A stretch of 9,944 nt of DNA from an uncultured Lachnospiraceae bacterium (GCA_902803015.1 CADCOL010000236.1:1-9944); one strand, 5' to 3'. Numbered from the stretch's first letter, positions 1-7,632 are shown. A program made the numbers and translations. Notes: generated by a model not told the origin, from the sequence alone.

Positions 1-395
1 CCGGCCTCTTTTTCACCGTTTAAAATGACCCATTGAATCGGTGCGGCCCCGCGGTACATCGGAAGCAGCGATGCATGGATATTAATGCAGCCGTACTTCG
101 GCATCTCCAGAATCTCTTTTGTCAGAATCTGTCCGAAAGCTGCAACGACAAAAACATCCGCTTCCACCGATTTTAAATACTCCACGGATTCCGGCAGACG
201 GATTTTCACAGGCTGGAAGACCGGAATTCCAAGCTCTTCGGCGGCAATTTTAACGGGAGAAAACGCCATCTCCTTACCCCGTCCTTTCGGCTTGTCCGGC
301 TGTGTTACAACAAGTGTGATTTCATGCCCTGCTTCGTGAAGAGAGCGCAATGCTCCCACCGCAAAGTCGGGTGTTCCCATAAATACAATCTTCAA
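1..395 (-). CDS. fmt: Methionyl-tRNA formyltransferase, N-terminal part (cut by window edge)
   Basis: Formylates the amino group of methionine on initiator tRNA in the cytoplasm, using 10-formyltetrahydrofolate. Only the first 131 residues, the N-terminal part of the formyltransferase domain, are inside the window. Visible hallmarks are the start [13 protein letters not shown], the loop QPDKPKGRG (residues 32-40), and [17 protein letters not shown] (residues 105-121), the folate-binding and catalytic signature. N105 and H107 match the catalytic Asn and His of the E. coli enzyme (N106, H108); the catalytic Asp and the C-terminal tRNA-binding domain lie beyond the left edge. The start is TTG at 395, chosen because family homology begins exactly there and GGGAGGG sits 7 bases upstream; the next ATG would remove the Rossmann start. 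It begins 18 bases after the def stop and is surely co-transcribed with def, whose product removes the group Fmt adds. Confidence 0.97.
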   Translation of the reverse strand, partial: MKIVFMGTPDFAVGALRSLHEAGHEITLVVTQPDKPKGRGKEMAFSPVKIAAEELGIPVFQPVKIRLPESVEYLKSVEADVFVVAAFGQILTKEILEMPKYGCINIHASLLPMYRGAAPIQWVILNGEKEA

Positions 396-413
396 GGCAA
401 ATCCCTCCCTGAC

Positions 414-893
414 TTATTCATCCTTCAGGTCTTCGTTATTGTAAAGTTCGCCCTCTTTGACCTTATCAACATACATTACGCCGTCCAGATGGTCGATTTC
501 ATGCTGCAGGGCTCTTGCCATCAGCTCTTCCGCTTCAATCCGGAACTTCTTCATGTCCGTATCGTATGCTTCGACAATGACATGGTTTGCGCGTGTTACA
601 ATACCGGTTTTTCCCGGTACGGAAAGACATCCTTCATATCCGGTCTGCTCGCCGTCCGCCTGAAGGATTACCGGATTAATCAATACCACGGGATCCTCGC
701 CGGTGACATCCACAACAACGATACGCTTGCGGATTCCCACCTGCGGAGCCGCAAGACCGACGCCGTTGGCTTCATACATGGTATCAAACATATCTTCAAT
801 TAATTCTCTGATTCTCGGAGTAATCTCCGTTACTTCCTTTGCAACCCCGCGGAGTACTTCTTCCCCGAGCGTGCGGATGTTTCTGACTGCCAT
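414..893 (-). CDS. def: Peptide deformylase
   Basis: Metal-dependent hydrolase that removes the N-formyl group from nascent proteins leaving the ribosome. The 159-residue protein is complete and has all three family motifs: GVGLAAPQ at 44-51, EGCLS at 87-91 and QHEIDH at 130-135. Metal ligands are C89, H131 and H135; the catalytic acid is E132. Motif II in the form EGCLS and the short length fit the type I class, though the C-terminus is acidic and short rather than a long amphipathic helix. The ATG start at 893 is supported by AGGAGG six bases upstream. This site begins directly after the priA stop, and together they read TAAAGGAGG, a near-perfect match to the anti-Shine-Dalgarno sequence, so translation is probably coupled to priA termination. 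fmt follows after 18 bases. Confidence 0.98.
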   Translation of the reverse strand: MAVRNIRTLGEEVLRGVAKEVTEITPRIRELIEDMFDTMYEANGVGLAAPQVGIRKRIVVVDVTGEDPVVLINPVILQADGEQTGYEGCLSVPGKTGIVTRANHVIVEAYDTDMKKFRIEAEELMARALQHEIDHLDGVMYVDKVKEGELYNNEDLKDE

Positions 894-908
894 GTCGTAC
901 CTCCTTTA
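894..908 (-). promoter_or_regulatory. Strong ribosome binding site of def fused to the priA stop codon
   Basis: On the minus strand the priA stop TAA (908-906) is followed without a gap by AGGAGG (905-900), then a six-base spacer and the def ATG. The combined TAAAGGAGG pairs almost perfectly with the 3' end of 16S rRNA. Ribosomes ending on priA are therefore placed on the def start, which suggests coupled re-initiation. Confidence 0.85.
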
Positions 909-3140
909 AAATGAATTCATCGGATCCATATCGAACTGTATCTGCTCTCCGTTTAGGGAAAGCGACCCGATGCGTTTCTCAATATAATCTTTGACGGCAA
1001 TTAATCTGCCGATATCCTTGCATTTATAGTATACCACCTGACGGTAGATATCCTTCTTCTTTCCGAGCGCCGCCTTGCCGGGGCCAATCTGGCTGACGGA
1101 TGCTTTCTCAACAAGCATCGGTTCGATTTCCCTGCAGATTCCCAAAGACAGCTGCGACAATCTCTTCCAGTCCGGTCCGAAGAACTGTACCGAAAGCATA
1201 TGCCCTGCGGGAGGGTAATCCAGAAACTCGCGGTAAGCGATTTCCTCTTCGTAGAATCCTTCATAATCCTGTGCCGCCGCAAAGGTTACCGCATAATGCT
1301 CCGGCTGATAGGTCTGGATGACCGCGTCCGAGGCAAGTTCCCCGCGTCCCGCTCTTCCGACCGCCTGGGTCAGCAGCTGGAATGTACGCTCTGCCGAGCG
1401 GTAATCACTTCCATTCAGGGACATATCTGCCAAAAGCACACCCATTAAGGTCACGTTCCGGAAATCATGTCCTTTTACAATCATCTGCGTCCCGAGCAAA
1501 ATATCCGCTTCTCCGGATGCAAACTTCGAAAGAATACTTTCGTAGTCCTCCGCCTTCTTTGTGGTATCCGCATCCATACGAAGCACCACCGCCTGCGGAA
1601 ATGTTTTATGAATCTGCTCCTCGATCTGTTCGGTGCCGGCCCTGAAGCCCGCAATCCGCACGGAGCCGCACTTCGGACATTTTTTGACCGACTCGGTCTC
1701 GTATCCGCAATAGTGGCAGACGAGCTTTCCTCCCATGTGCTGGGAAAGGGAAATATCGCAATGCGGACACTTGATAACCTCTCCGCACTCACGGCAGACC
1801 ACGCTGCCCGCATACCCGCGACGGTTTAAAAACAGCATTGTCTGTTCCCCGTCCTCGAGGCGTTTGGTAATCATGGATTTTAAAATTCCGGAAAAGACCG
1901 TTTTATTTCCGTTTGCGAGTTCTTCCTTCATGTCCACGACATGGACCTTCGCAAGTTCTCCGCCCGTTAAGCGCCGGCTTAAGCGAAACATCGGAAGTTC
2001 CCCGTTCTGAATTCTGTAAAATGCATCCACGGACGGTGTTGCGGAACCCATCACCACGTTGGCGCCGGTAAGTTCCCCGAGTTTGATTGCCACTTCCCTT
2101 GCATGGTATTTCGGCATACTCTCGCTTTTATACGAGGGTTCATGTTCTTCGTCGATAATAATTAAGCCGAGATTCCGAAACGGCGTAAAAAGCGCCGATC
2201 TCGGTCCGATCATGATGGAGATTTCCCCGTCCATCGCACGCTTAATCTGTCTGTATTTTTCCCCGTCCGTCAGTTTCGAATGAACAACGGAGACTTTATT
2301 CCCGAACCGGTGATAGAAGCGCTGCAGGTTCTGGTAGGTTAATGAGATTTCGGGAATTAACAGAATTGCCTGTTTTCCTTCTTTTAAGCATTCCTCAATC
2401 AACCCCATGTAAACTTCCGTTTTCCCGCTTCCGGTAATGCCGTAGATATAATAATTCTTAATCTCTCCGTTTTCGCGGTCACGCTTTACGGTATCCAGAA
2501 TATGCTGCTGTTCATCGCTTAATGCATTCGGTCTTGTGTCTTCCCTGCGAAACGTAAACGGCAGTTCCTCGGTCTTTACCACCTCAATGGTCAGAAATCC
2601 GGCTTTTTCAAGCGATTTGACAGTCTGCGCGGGAACATTGAGTTTTCCGGTCACGAGGCTGTAATTAATCCGGCTGCTCGTTACCAGTTCCTCCAAAAGC
2701 CTTGCTTTGGCTTTCTGCTTTTTCTTCAGCGCTTCCAGCGCGCCCTGCTGCAGGGTCAGTTCCGGAACACCGGCATGAATCATGCGTTCCTCACGCGTCT
2801 TAATCTCTCGTTTTACGGGCAGAACCGTCTGCAGGGCGTGAATCATGGTGGAACCGTACTGCTCCTTAATAAAGGCCGCCAGCGCAATCAGATTCTCCTC
2901 TGCGCTCACACTTCCTTTTACCACACCGCGCAAATCCTTAATCCGGCTTTCCTCGATTTCATCCGTCGGGTTTTCGTTTAATCCGATCACATAACCGGTA
3001 CGAACCCTGTCGCCCTGTCCAAACGGCATCTCGACTTTGCTGCCGATGTGAATATCGGGTAAAATCGCATCCGGCACCCGGTAGCAAAACGGCCGGTCCA
3101 CATTTTTATGGGAAATGTCCACGATAACGTCTGCGAACAT
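906..3140 (-). CDS. priA: Primosomal protein N' (replication restart helicase PriA)
   Basis: Superfamily 2 DNA helicase that recognises stalled or repaired forks and reloads the replicative helicase. With the ATG at 3140 it is 744 residues, normal for the family. In order: an N-terminal 3'-end binding region (about 1-100), a winged-helix region (about 110-195), then the helicase core. Walker A is GITGSGKTE at 234-242, motif II is DEEH at 330-333, and motif III GSATPS is near 365. A zinc module inserted in the second helicase lobe has eight cysteines (449, 452, 458, 461, 475, 478, 488, 491) in four CxxC pairs. VGRAGRG at 594-600 is motif VI. The frame stays open up to a GTG at 3164, but the ATG is preferred: AGGAG lies five bases upstream and homology (FADVIVDI) starts right after it. 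It lies 35 bases after recJ and abuts def. Confidence 0.97.
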   Translation of the reverse strand: MFADVIVDISHKNVDRPFCYRVPDAILPDIHIGSKVEMPFGQGDRVRTGYVIGLNENPTDEIEESRIKDLRGVVKGSVSAEENLIALAAFIKEQYGSTMIHALQTVLPVKREIKTREERMIHAGVPELTLQQGALEALKKKQKAKARLLEELVTSSRINYSLVTGKLNVPAQTVKSLEKAGFLTIEVVKTEELPFTFRREDTRPNALSDEQQHILDTVKRDRENGEIKNYYIYGITGSGKTEVYMGLIEECLKEGKQAILLIPEISLTYQNLQRFYHRFGNKVSVVHSKLTDGEKYRQIKRAMDGEISIMIGPRSALFTPFRNLGLIIIDEEHEPSYKSESMPKYHAREVAIKLGELTGANVVMGSATPSVDAFYRIQNGELPMFRLSRRLTGGELAKVHVVDMKEELANGNKTVFSGILKSMITKRLEDGEQTMLFLNRRGYAGSVVCRECGEVIKCPHCDISLSQHMGGKLVCHYCGYETESVKKCPKCGSVRIAGFRAGTEQIEEQIHKTFPQAVVLRMDADTTKKAEDYESILSKFASGEADILLGTQMIVKGHDFRNVTLMGVLLADMSLNGSDYRSAERTFQLLTQAVGRAGRGELASDAVIQTYQPEHYAVTFAAAQDYEGFYEEEIAYREFLDYPPAGHMLSVQFFGPDWKRLSQLSLGICREIEPMLVEKASVSQIGPGKAALGKKKDIYRQVVYYKCKDIGRLIAVKDYIEKRIGSLSLNGEQIQFDMDPMNSF

Positions 3141-3150
3141 ATAAACTCCT
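3141..3150 (-). promoter_or_regulatory. Ribosome binding site that decides the priA start
   Basis: AGGAG at 3150-3146 lies five bases before the ATG at 3140. The alternative in-frame GTG at 3164 has no comparable site and sits in the loop of a small hairpin, so the ATG is the likelier start; it shortens the product by eight residues. Confidence 0.7.
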
Positions 3151-3157
3151 ATCCATT

Positions 3158-3173
3158 GCCGCACGTTTGCGGC
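3158..3173 (-). other. Small hairpin between recJ and priA
   Basis: On the minus strand GCCGCA, a four-base loop AACG, and TGCGGC form a perfect six-pair, mostly G+C stem starting two bases after the recJ stop and ending seven bases before the priA Shine-Dalgarno. No run of T follows, so it is not an intrinsic terminator. It could stabilise the 3' end of recJ message or tune priA translation; that role is inference. Confidence 0.5.
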
Positions 3174-3175
3174 GT

Positions 3176-4906
3176 TTACTCATAATCCGTCATGATAAAT
3201 TCCACATTTACGGTTCCCCGGAAATCGTTCAGATCCGGATAATACGCAACCTTCAGTTTTACTTCCCTGCCGTTGTAGATTCCTTCGGCACTTCCCGCAC
3301 CGTAAGTTTCATCGATATAATTGTGGAATTCCGTCACTCCGCGGAAAAGTTTCATCGTAAAGGTTCTGTCCGAACCCGGCTCTTTGACCGTATAGATTCC
3401 GACATCCTTATTCTTTCCGACTATCCTTCCGCCGGTGAAAATCACTTCTTTTCTTGCAAAATGCGGCTTTTCGTTTCCCGTTCCGTACGGTTCAAGCAAA
3501 GCCAGATCTTCAACCACCTTTACGGTTACATACGACAGCGGCATATCCGCATCAATGGTAACCGTGGGAATCCGATCTTCTTCGGAAAGCCCGGAATGCT
3601 CGTTTAAGAACTTCCGCATGGCTTCCAGATTTTCCTTCGGCATCGTAATGCCTGCTGCCATCGGATGCCCGCCGAACTTGGTAAAGAGCTCCGCGCACTC
3701 GTTTAAATGCGCAAACATGTCATATGCTTCAATGCTTCGTCCGGACCCCTTTATCATTCCGTCTTCGGTATCCGTAAAGACAAAGGACGGACGGTAAAAT
3801 GTTTCTTTCACGCGTCCCGCAATAATGCCTGCAATGCTCTCGTGCACATTCGGAAGATAAATCACCAGAACGGAATCGTTCATGCCTTCGCTCTGAATTA
3901 ATTCAATCGCATCCTCCTGCCCTTTTGCGGTAATATCCTTTCGCTCTTCGTTCATCCGGTGAAGGAGCTCGGCAAGCTTCGCCGCTTCCTCTTCGTCCTC
4001 ACTCATAATCAGGTTTAACGCATTTGCCGCGGAATCCAGACGCCCTGTCGCATTAATGCAGGGACCTAAAATGAATCCGAACGAATACGAGGTAATCTCT
4101 TTTTCCTCAAGTCCGGTCTGTCGGATCAATGCGCTTAAACCGATATTGGAACCTTCCTTAATATGTGCGAGTGCATATTTTACCAGGGAACGGTTTTCGC
4201 TCGATAAGGGCATGACATCGCCGACCGTCGCAAATCCCGCAAGAATCAGAAGTTCTTTGCGAAGTTCCCTGTCAAAATTACCGGAAAGCAGCTGTGCCAC
4301 CACTTTATAAGCCACATATGCTCCGCAGATTTCAGGATGCGGATAAGTGCTTTCCTCGCGTTTCGGGTCCACGAGAGCCAGTGCATCCGGCAGTTCCTTC
4401 GGAATCTCGTGATGGTCCGTGACCACCACTTCCATTCCCAGACTGTTGGCCAGTTCAACCGAATCCTTTGCGGATATTCCGTTATCGCAGGTAATGATTC
4501 CGCGGATACCCTCTTCATAAGCATTCCGGATCAGGGAATCGTTCATGCCGTATCCGTCGAGTACACGGTGCGGGATTACAGAGTCCACGTTTAATCCGTA
4601 AGTCCGAAGTCCTTTTAACAGAATTCCGGTCGCACAGACACCGTCGATATCGTAATCGCCGATGATTCGTACCGGGACCTGATCCTGCTTAAAATGCCGG
4701 ATTACCTCAAGTGCTTTCTCCAGATCCGGCAGTCCCGCGGCATTGTCAAACAACGCATCGGACGAATCGAAGAACTCACGGATGCCTTCTTTCGTAGTCA
4801 GACCGCGATTGACAAGTACGCGAATCACAACCGGATCGAGGCCGAACTCTTCGGCCAGTCCCGCATAATCCGCAGGTATTCTTTTCAGAACCCATTTTTT
4901 ACGCAT
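3176..4906 (-). CDS. recJ: Single-stranded-DNA-specific exonuclease RecJ
   Basis: DHH-family 5'-3' exonuclease on single-stranded DNA, used in recombination repair and mismatch or base excision repair. At 576 residues it has normal length. The metal-binding motifs appear in order: DYDIDG at 84-89, CDNG at 140-143, TDHH at 163-166 and LVDPK at 178-182. LGPCINATGRLDSA ends at 293 and is typical of RecJ. GRSIEAYD at 389-396 and the DHHA1 signature GGHPMAAG at 412-419 follow, then a C-terminal beta-rich region consistent with the RecJ OB domain. The frame is open from a TTG at 4918, but the ATG at 4906 has GGAG six bases upstream and is preferred. recJ next to secDF is common in Firmicutes; here priA follows after 35 bases, where apt and relA are often found. 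Confidence 0.96.
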   Translation of the reverse strand: MRKKWVLKRIPADYAGLAEEFGLDPVVIRVLVNRGLTTKEGIREFFDSSDALFDNAAGLPDLEKALEVIRHFKQDQVPVRIIGDYDIDGVCATGILLKGLRTYGLNVDSVIPHRVLDGYGMNDSLIRNAYEEGIRGIITCDNGISAKDSVELANSLGMEVVVTDHHEIPKELPDALALVDPKREESTYPHPEICGAYVAYKVVAQLLSGNFDRELRKELLILAGFATVGDVMPLSSENRSLVKYALAHIKEGSNIGLSALIRQTGLEEKEITSYSFGFILGPCINATGRLDSAANALNLIMSEDEEEAAKLAELLHRMNEERKDITAKGQEDAIELIQSEGMNDSVLVIYLPNVHESIAGIIAGRVKETFYRPSFVFTDTEDGMIKGSGRSIEAYDMFAHLNECAELFTKFGGHPMAAGITMPKENLEAMRKFLNEHSGLSEEDRIPTVTIDADMPLSYVTVKVVEDLALLEPYGTGNEKPHFARKEVIFTGGRIVGKNKDVGIYTVKEPGSDRTFTMKLFRGVTEFHNYIDETYGAGSAEGIYNGREVKLKVAYYPDLNDFRGTVNVEFIMTDYE

Positions 4907-4916
4907 CACAGTCTCC
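4907..4916 (-). promoter_or_regulatory. Ribosome binding site that decides the recJ start
   Basis: GGAG at 4916-4913 lies six bases before the ATG at 4906. The upstream in-frame TTG at 4918 overlaps this site and has no good site of its own. Confidence 0.6.
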
Positions 4917-4929
4917 AAACATTGTCTAT

Positions 4930-4958
4930 TTTATATGCGGTTGCTCGCATCTACACAA
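4930..4958 (-). promoter_or_regulatory. Candidate sigma-A-type promoter of the recJ-priA-def-fmt operon
   Basis: On the minus strand TTGTGT (4958-4953, four of six matches to TTGACA) and TATAAA (4935-4930, five of six to TATAAT) are separated by exactly 17 bases. Predicted transcription would start near 4923, giving a short leader of about 17 bases before the recJ ATG. The -35 element overlaps the last two bases of the hairpin stem that follows secDF. The call rests on consensus and position only. Confidence 0.45.
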
Positions 4959-4986
4959 ATTCCCCCGAGTAGTCCCGGGGGAATTT
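4957..4986 (-). terminator. Hairpin terminator after secDF
   Basis: A perfect 11-pair stem (AAATTCCCCCG with CGGGGGAATTT) and an eight-base loop begin 22 bases after the secDF stop. On the minus strand only TTTGTGT follows, a weak T tract; on the plus strand the downstream side is T-rich (ATTTATTCTTTT). It most likely ends the secDF transcript, with some read-through into recJ possible, and could also work in the opposite direction. No plus-strand gene is present to need it. Confidence 0.7.
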
Positions 4987-5008
4987 ATTCTTTTACGCAA
5001 AGCGCATT

Positions 5009-7522
5009 TTATACGTAATTCTTGTCCGGATCGTCGTCCTCTTCGAGGCCGTCCTTCTTGCCGATTTTGGTTCTTAAGAAGTACCAGAAGAAACCTGCAA
5101 GGAATACGGAAGAATAACATCCGCATCCGATACCGATCATCAAAGGAAGTGCGAATTCACGGATTGAAGTAACGCCCAGGATGTAAAGCATCAATACCAT
5201 AACGAAGGTCGTTAAGGAAGTAAAGATACTTCTGGATAAGGTCTGCGCAATACTTTCGTTTACGATATCCTTCAAAGTTACACCCTTCGAAGCGGTATCG
5301 CCGGTTTTCTTCGAACGCTTCTTTGCGGAAGAGATGCGAAGCTTCTCGCTTGCATCTTTCTTGTTTTCACGGATACGGTCAAAGATAACGATGGTCGCGT
5401 TAATCGAGTAACCGACTATGGTCAGCATACAGGCAATGAATGTCGAGCTTACGGACACCCTTGCCACCGCATAGAATGCAAGTACAATCAAAACGTCGTG
5501 CAAAAGCGCAAGTACCGAGGATACACCGAAACGGTAATCGCTGAATCGTAACCAGATATAGATTAACATACAGATAACCGCGATGGTTACGGAGACGATT
5601 GCATTTCTTCTCATCTCGCCCGAAACGGTTGCGGAAATGGTTTCCGAAGTAATGGTTGCCTCGTCCACACCGAACTGTCCGGTAAAGAGATCGCTTAATT
5701 CTTTACGCTCGTCCTCGTTTAAGGTTCTCGTCTTTACGATGATTTCGTTGCTGCCTTCCACCTTGGTGACCTGAACGTTACCGTCGCCGGTGATTTTTTC
5801 AATCAAAGGAGTAATGTTCGCATCAATCTGTTCGATGGACATGTTCTCGTTTAAGGTTGCGGTTGTGGAAGAACCGCCCAGGAACTCAAGGCTGTATGCA
5901 AGTGCGTTGCCGTCTTTAATCTGGAATGCCACCATCGTAATGATACCGATGAGAATCAGTCCTGCGGAAACGATTGCAAAAATCTTGCCCTTGGAAACAA
6001 CATCGAATACTTTCTTCTTCTTTGCAACACCGAAGAGTTTGATGTTGTTCAGTCCAAGTGAAATCAAACCGTTTAACAGAATTCTCGTAATAAACAGTGC
6101 CGTAATCATGGAAAGCACAATACCGAGTGCAAGAGTCTGCGCGAATCCGCGCACGGAACCGGTACCCATAAACATAAGCACTACTGCTGCGATTAAGGTC
6201 GTAATGTTACCGTCAAGAATTGCGGACAACGCTTTCTTGAAACCGATGTCCACTGCAGTCTGAAGGGTCTTACCGGTTGCCAGCTCCTCACGGATTCTGG
6301 CGAAAATAATTACGTTCGCATCCACGGCCATACCGATGGAAAGAATGATACCGGCAATACCGGGAAGGGTTAATGTAAAGTATTCGTTGAATACGGATAA
6401 GCATGAAACAATTAAGAAGGTGTAAAGCACGAGTGCAAGTACTGCCGCAAAACCGGGCAGGAAATAAATTGCAATCATGATAACCGCTACAATTGCAAAT
6501 CCGATGATACCTGCCAGCAAACTGGTACGGATGGCATCGGAACCGAGCTGTGCACCTACGATGTTGGAACGGATTTCCTGAAGGGTTAACTTCAGTGCAC
6601 CGATACGAATCTTTGCGGCAAGTCTGTCCGCTTCTTCATAGCTTCCCATACCGGAAACCACTGCTTCACCGGAATTGATGGAATCGTTTACGGTCGGTAC
6701 GGAAATGAAGTTTCCGTCATAATAAATTGCGATGGTCTCGCCGGAAAGAACCGCCTTGGCGGTAGCATCCGCGAAGGACTTCTTTCCGTTTTCGTTAAAG
6801 GAAAGGTTTACAACATGCTTCTGTAAGCCGTTCTGCTGCTCCTGAATGGTAGCTGCCTTTGCGGATACCACGTCGGAACCTTCGAGAATGATGGAGCCGT
6901 CCGCGCGGAGCTCATCAATCGTTTTGTTCAGTCTGTACTGAATATTGATATCATTGGAATTCTTAAGGGAATACGGAATTACGTTTCCGTTCTCGTCCAC
7001 TTTGGCCGCATTCGTTTCTTCATCGTATAAAACCGCTTCATCCTGCGTTACATAGATGAATTCCACGTTATTCTCGTCGAAATAAACCAGATTGCCGTCC
7101 TCAGTGGTCTTGATGGAATAGTTCTGATTGCCTTCCTTATCGGTCTGCGCGATAAAATAAAGGCTGCCGGGTCTTCCGAGGTCTTTTAAAATCGCATCCG
7201 CGTCCGTAACACCCGGAATTTCAATGGTAATACGGTCGGTACCTTCCTGATAAACCTGCGCTTCGGTGGAGTAGGACTCCGCCTTCATCTTTAACTTGTA
7301 AATGGTATCGTTGATATCTTCCTGGGTAGGTGCCTCATCTCCCACAATCTGATAGGTGATGCTGACACCGCCTGCCAGATCCAGGCCCTGCTTAACATTG
7401 TAAGCGGAACCGATTCTCTTATCGCCCCAGCCCACAATCGCAGTATATCCGAGTGCGGCAGTAATGCAAAGAATCAGTACCATTGCAAGTATTCTGCCGA
7501 TTTTATTCTCCTTCTTTTCCAT
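5009..7522 (-). CDS. secDF: Fused protein translocase subunit SecDF
   Basis: Membrane protein of the RND superfamily that uses the proton gradient to help pull secreted proteins through SecYEG. The 837 residues join SecD and SecF halves. SecD: TM1 about 13-30, a large extracellular domain with DRITIEIPGV (96-105) and LGRPGSLYFIAQ (115-126), then TMs from about 333 to 480, with GMAVDANVIIFARIREE at 397-413 in TM4. SecF: TM about 513-534, FLGGSS at 547-552, then TMs from about 640 to 815, with the GYSINATIVIFDRIREN motif at 704-720. D401 and R764 match residues important for proton use in the T. thermophilus protein; the third expected Asp is A709. It is about 100 residues longer than typical Gram-positive SecDF: a Lys-rich stretch after 720 and an acidic stretch about 127-205. 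The ATG at 7522 has GGGAGG five bases upstream. It has its own promoter and terminator. Confidence 0.96.
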   Translation of the reverse strand: MEKKENKIGRILAMVLILCITAALGYTAIVGWGDKRIGSAYNVKQGLDLAGGVSITYQIVGDEAPTQEDINDTIYKLKMKAESYSTEAQVYQEGTDRITIEIPGVTDADAILKDLGRPGSLYFIAQTDKEGNQNYSIKTTEDGNLVYFDENNVEFIYVTQDEAVLYDEETNAAKVDENGNVIPYSLKNSNDINIQYRLNKTIDELRADGSIILEGSDVVSAKAATIQEQQNGLQKHVVNLSFNENGKKSFADATAKAVLSGETIAIYYDGNFISVPTVNDSINSGEAVVSGMGSYEEADRLAAKIRIGALKLTLQEIRSNIVGAQLGSDAIRTSLLAGIIGFAIVAVIMIAIYFLPGFAAVLALVLYTFLIVSCLSVFNEYFTLTLPGIAGIILSIGMAVDANVIIFARIREELATGKTLQTAVDIGFKKALSAILDGNITTLIAAVVLMFMGTGSVRGFAQTLALGIVLSMITALFITRILLNGLISLGLNNIKLFGVAKKKKVFDVVSKGKIFAIVSAGLILIGIITMVAFQIKDGNALAYSLEFLGGSSTTATLNENMSIEQIDANITPLIEKITGDGNVQVTKVEGSNEIIVKTRTLNEDERKELSDLFTGQFGVDEATITSETISATVSGEMRRNAIVSVTIAVICMLIYIWLRFSDYRFGVSSVLALLHDVLIVLAFYAVARVSVSSTFIACMLTIVGYSINATIVIFDRIRENKKDASEKLRISSAKKRSKKTGDTASKGVTLKDIVNESIAQTLSRSIFTSLTTFVMVLMLYILGVTSIREFALPLMIGIGCGCYSSVFLAGFFWYFLRTKIGKKDGLEEDDDPDKNYV

Positions 7523-7560
7523 TTCATCCTCCCTTAAGGTTTGTTACATACTTTTTTTGC

Positions 7561-7579
7561 GGTTTTGCCACACAAAACC
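7561..7579 (-). other. Leader hairpin upstream of secDF
   Basis: GGTTTTG, a five-base loop and CAAAACC form a perfect seven-pair stem. On the minus strand it is followed by GCAAAAAAAG, so it lacks the T tract of a terminator in that direction. It falls at the very 5' end of the transcript predicted from the promoter at 7587-7595, and could protect that end; this is inference. Confidence 0.4.
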
Positions 7580-7586
7580 AAATTAC

Positions 7587-7595
7587 ATTGTACCA
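7587..7595 (-). promoter_or_regulatory. Extended -10 promoter of secDF
   Basis: The minus strand reads TGGTACAAT: a TGn extension directly before TACAAT, which matches TATAAT at five of six positions. The hexamer 17 bases upstream, TTTTAT, is a weak -35 and lies inside the preceding terminator stem, as often seen with extended -10 promoters. Transcription would start near 7580, about 58 bases before the secDF ATG. It comes right after the terminator of the CNNM gene, which supports an independent secDF transcript. Confidence 0.6.
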
Positions 7596-7596
7596 T

Positions 7597-7632
7597 AAAA
7601 AAAGGGAAAATAAAAGCAAATCTTATTCTCCC
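7597..7632 (-). terminator. Intrinsic terminator overlapping the CNNM gene stop codon
   Basis: On the minus strand GGGAGAATAAGA pairs over 12 positions (two G-U) with TTTTATTTTCCC across a five-base loop, followed by seven T. This is a classic Rho-independent terminator. The stop codon TAA (7625-7623) of the CNNM gene is inside the 5' arm, so the last codons of the gene also encode half of the terminator. Confidence 0.85.

Noticed and set aside
324..803. Plus-strand open frame of 159 residues antisense to def
   Set aside because: It mirrors def on the opposite strand, has no ribosome binding site or recognisable motif, and def is certain. It is a shadow frame of a coding sequence.
3141..3164. 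GTG at 3164 as priA start
   Set aside because: It lies in the loop of a hairpin without a good Shine-Dalgarno, while the ATG at 3140 has AGGAG at five bases and matches the family N-terminus.
4904..4918. TTG at 4918 as recJ start
   Set aside because: The ATG at 4906 has GGAG at six bases upstream; the TTG overlaps that site.
7561..7579. Hairpin before secDF as an intrinsic terminator
   Set aside because: On the transcribed strand it is followed by A residues, not T, and it falls in the secDF leader downstream of a good promoter.
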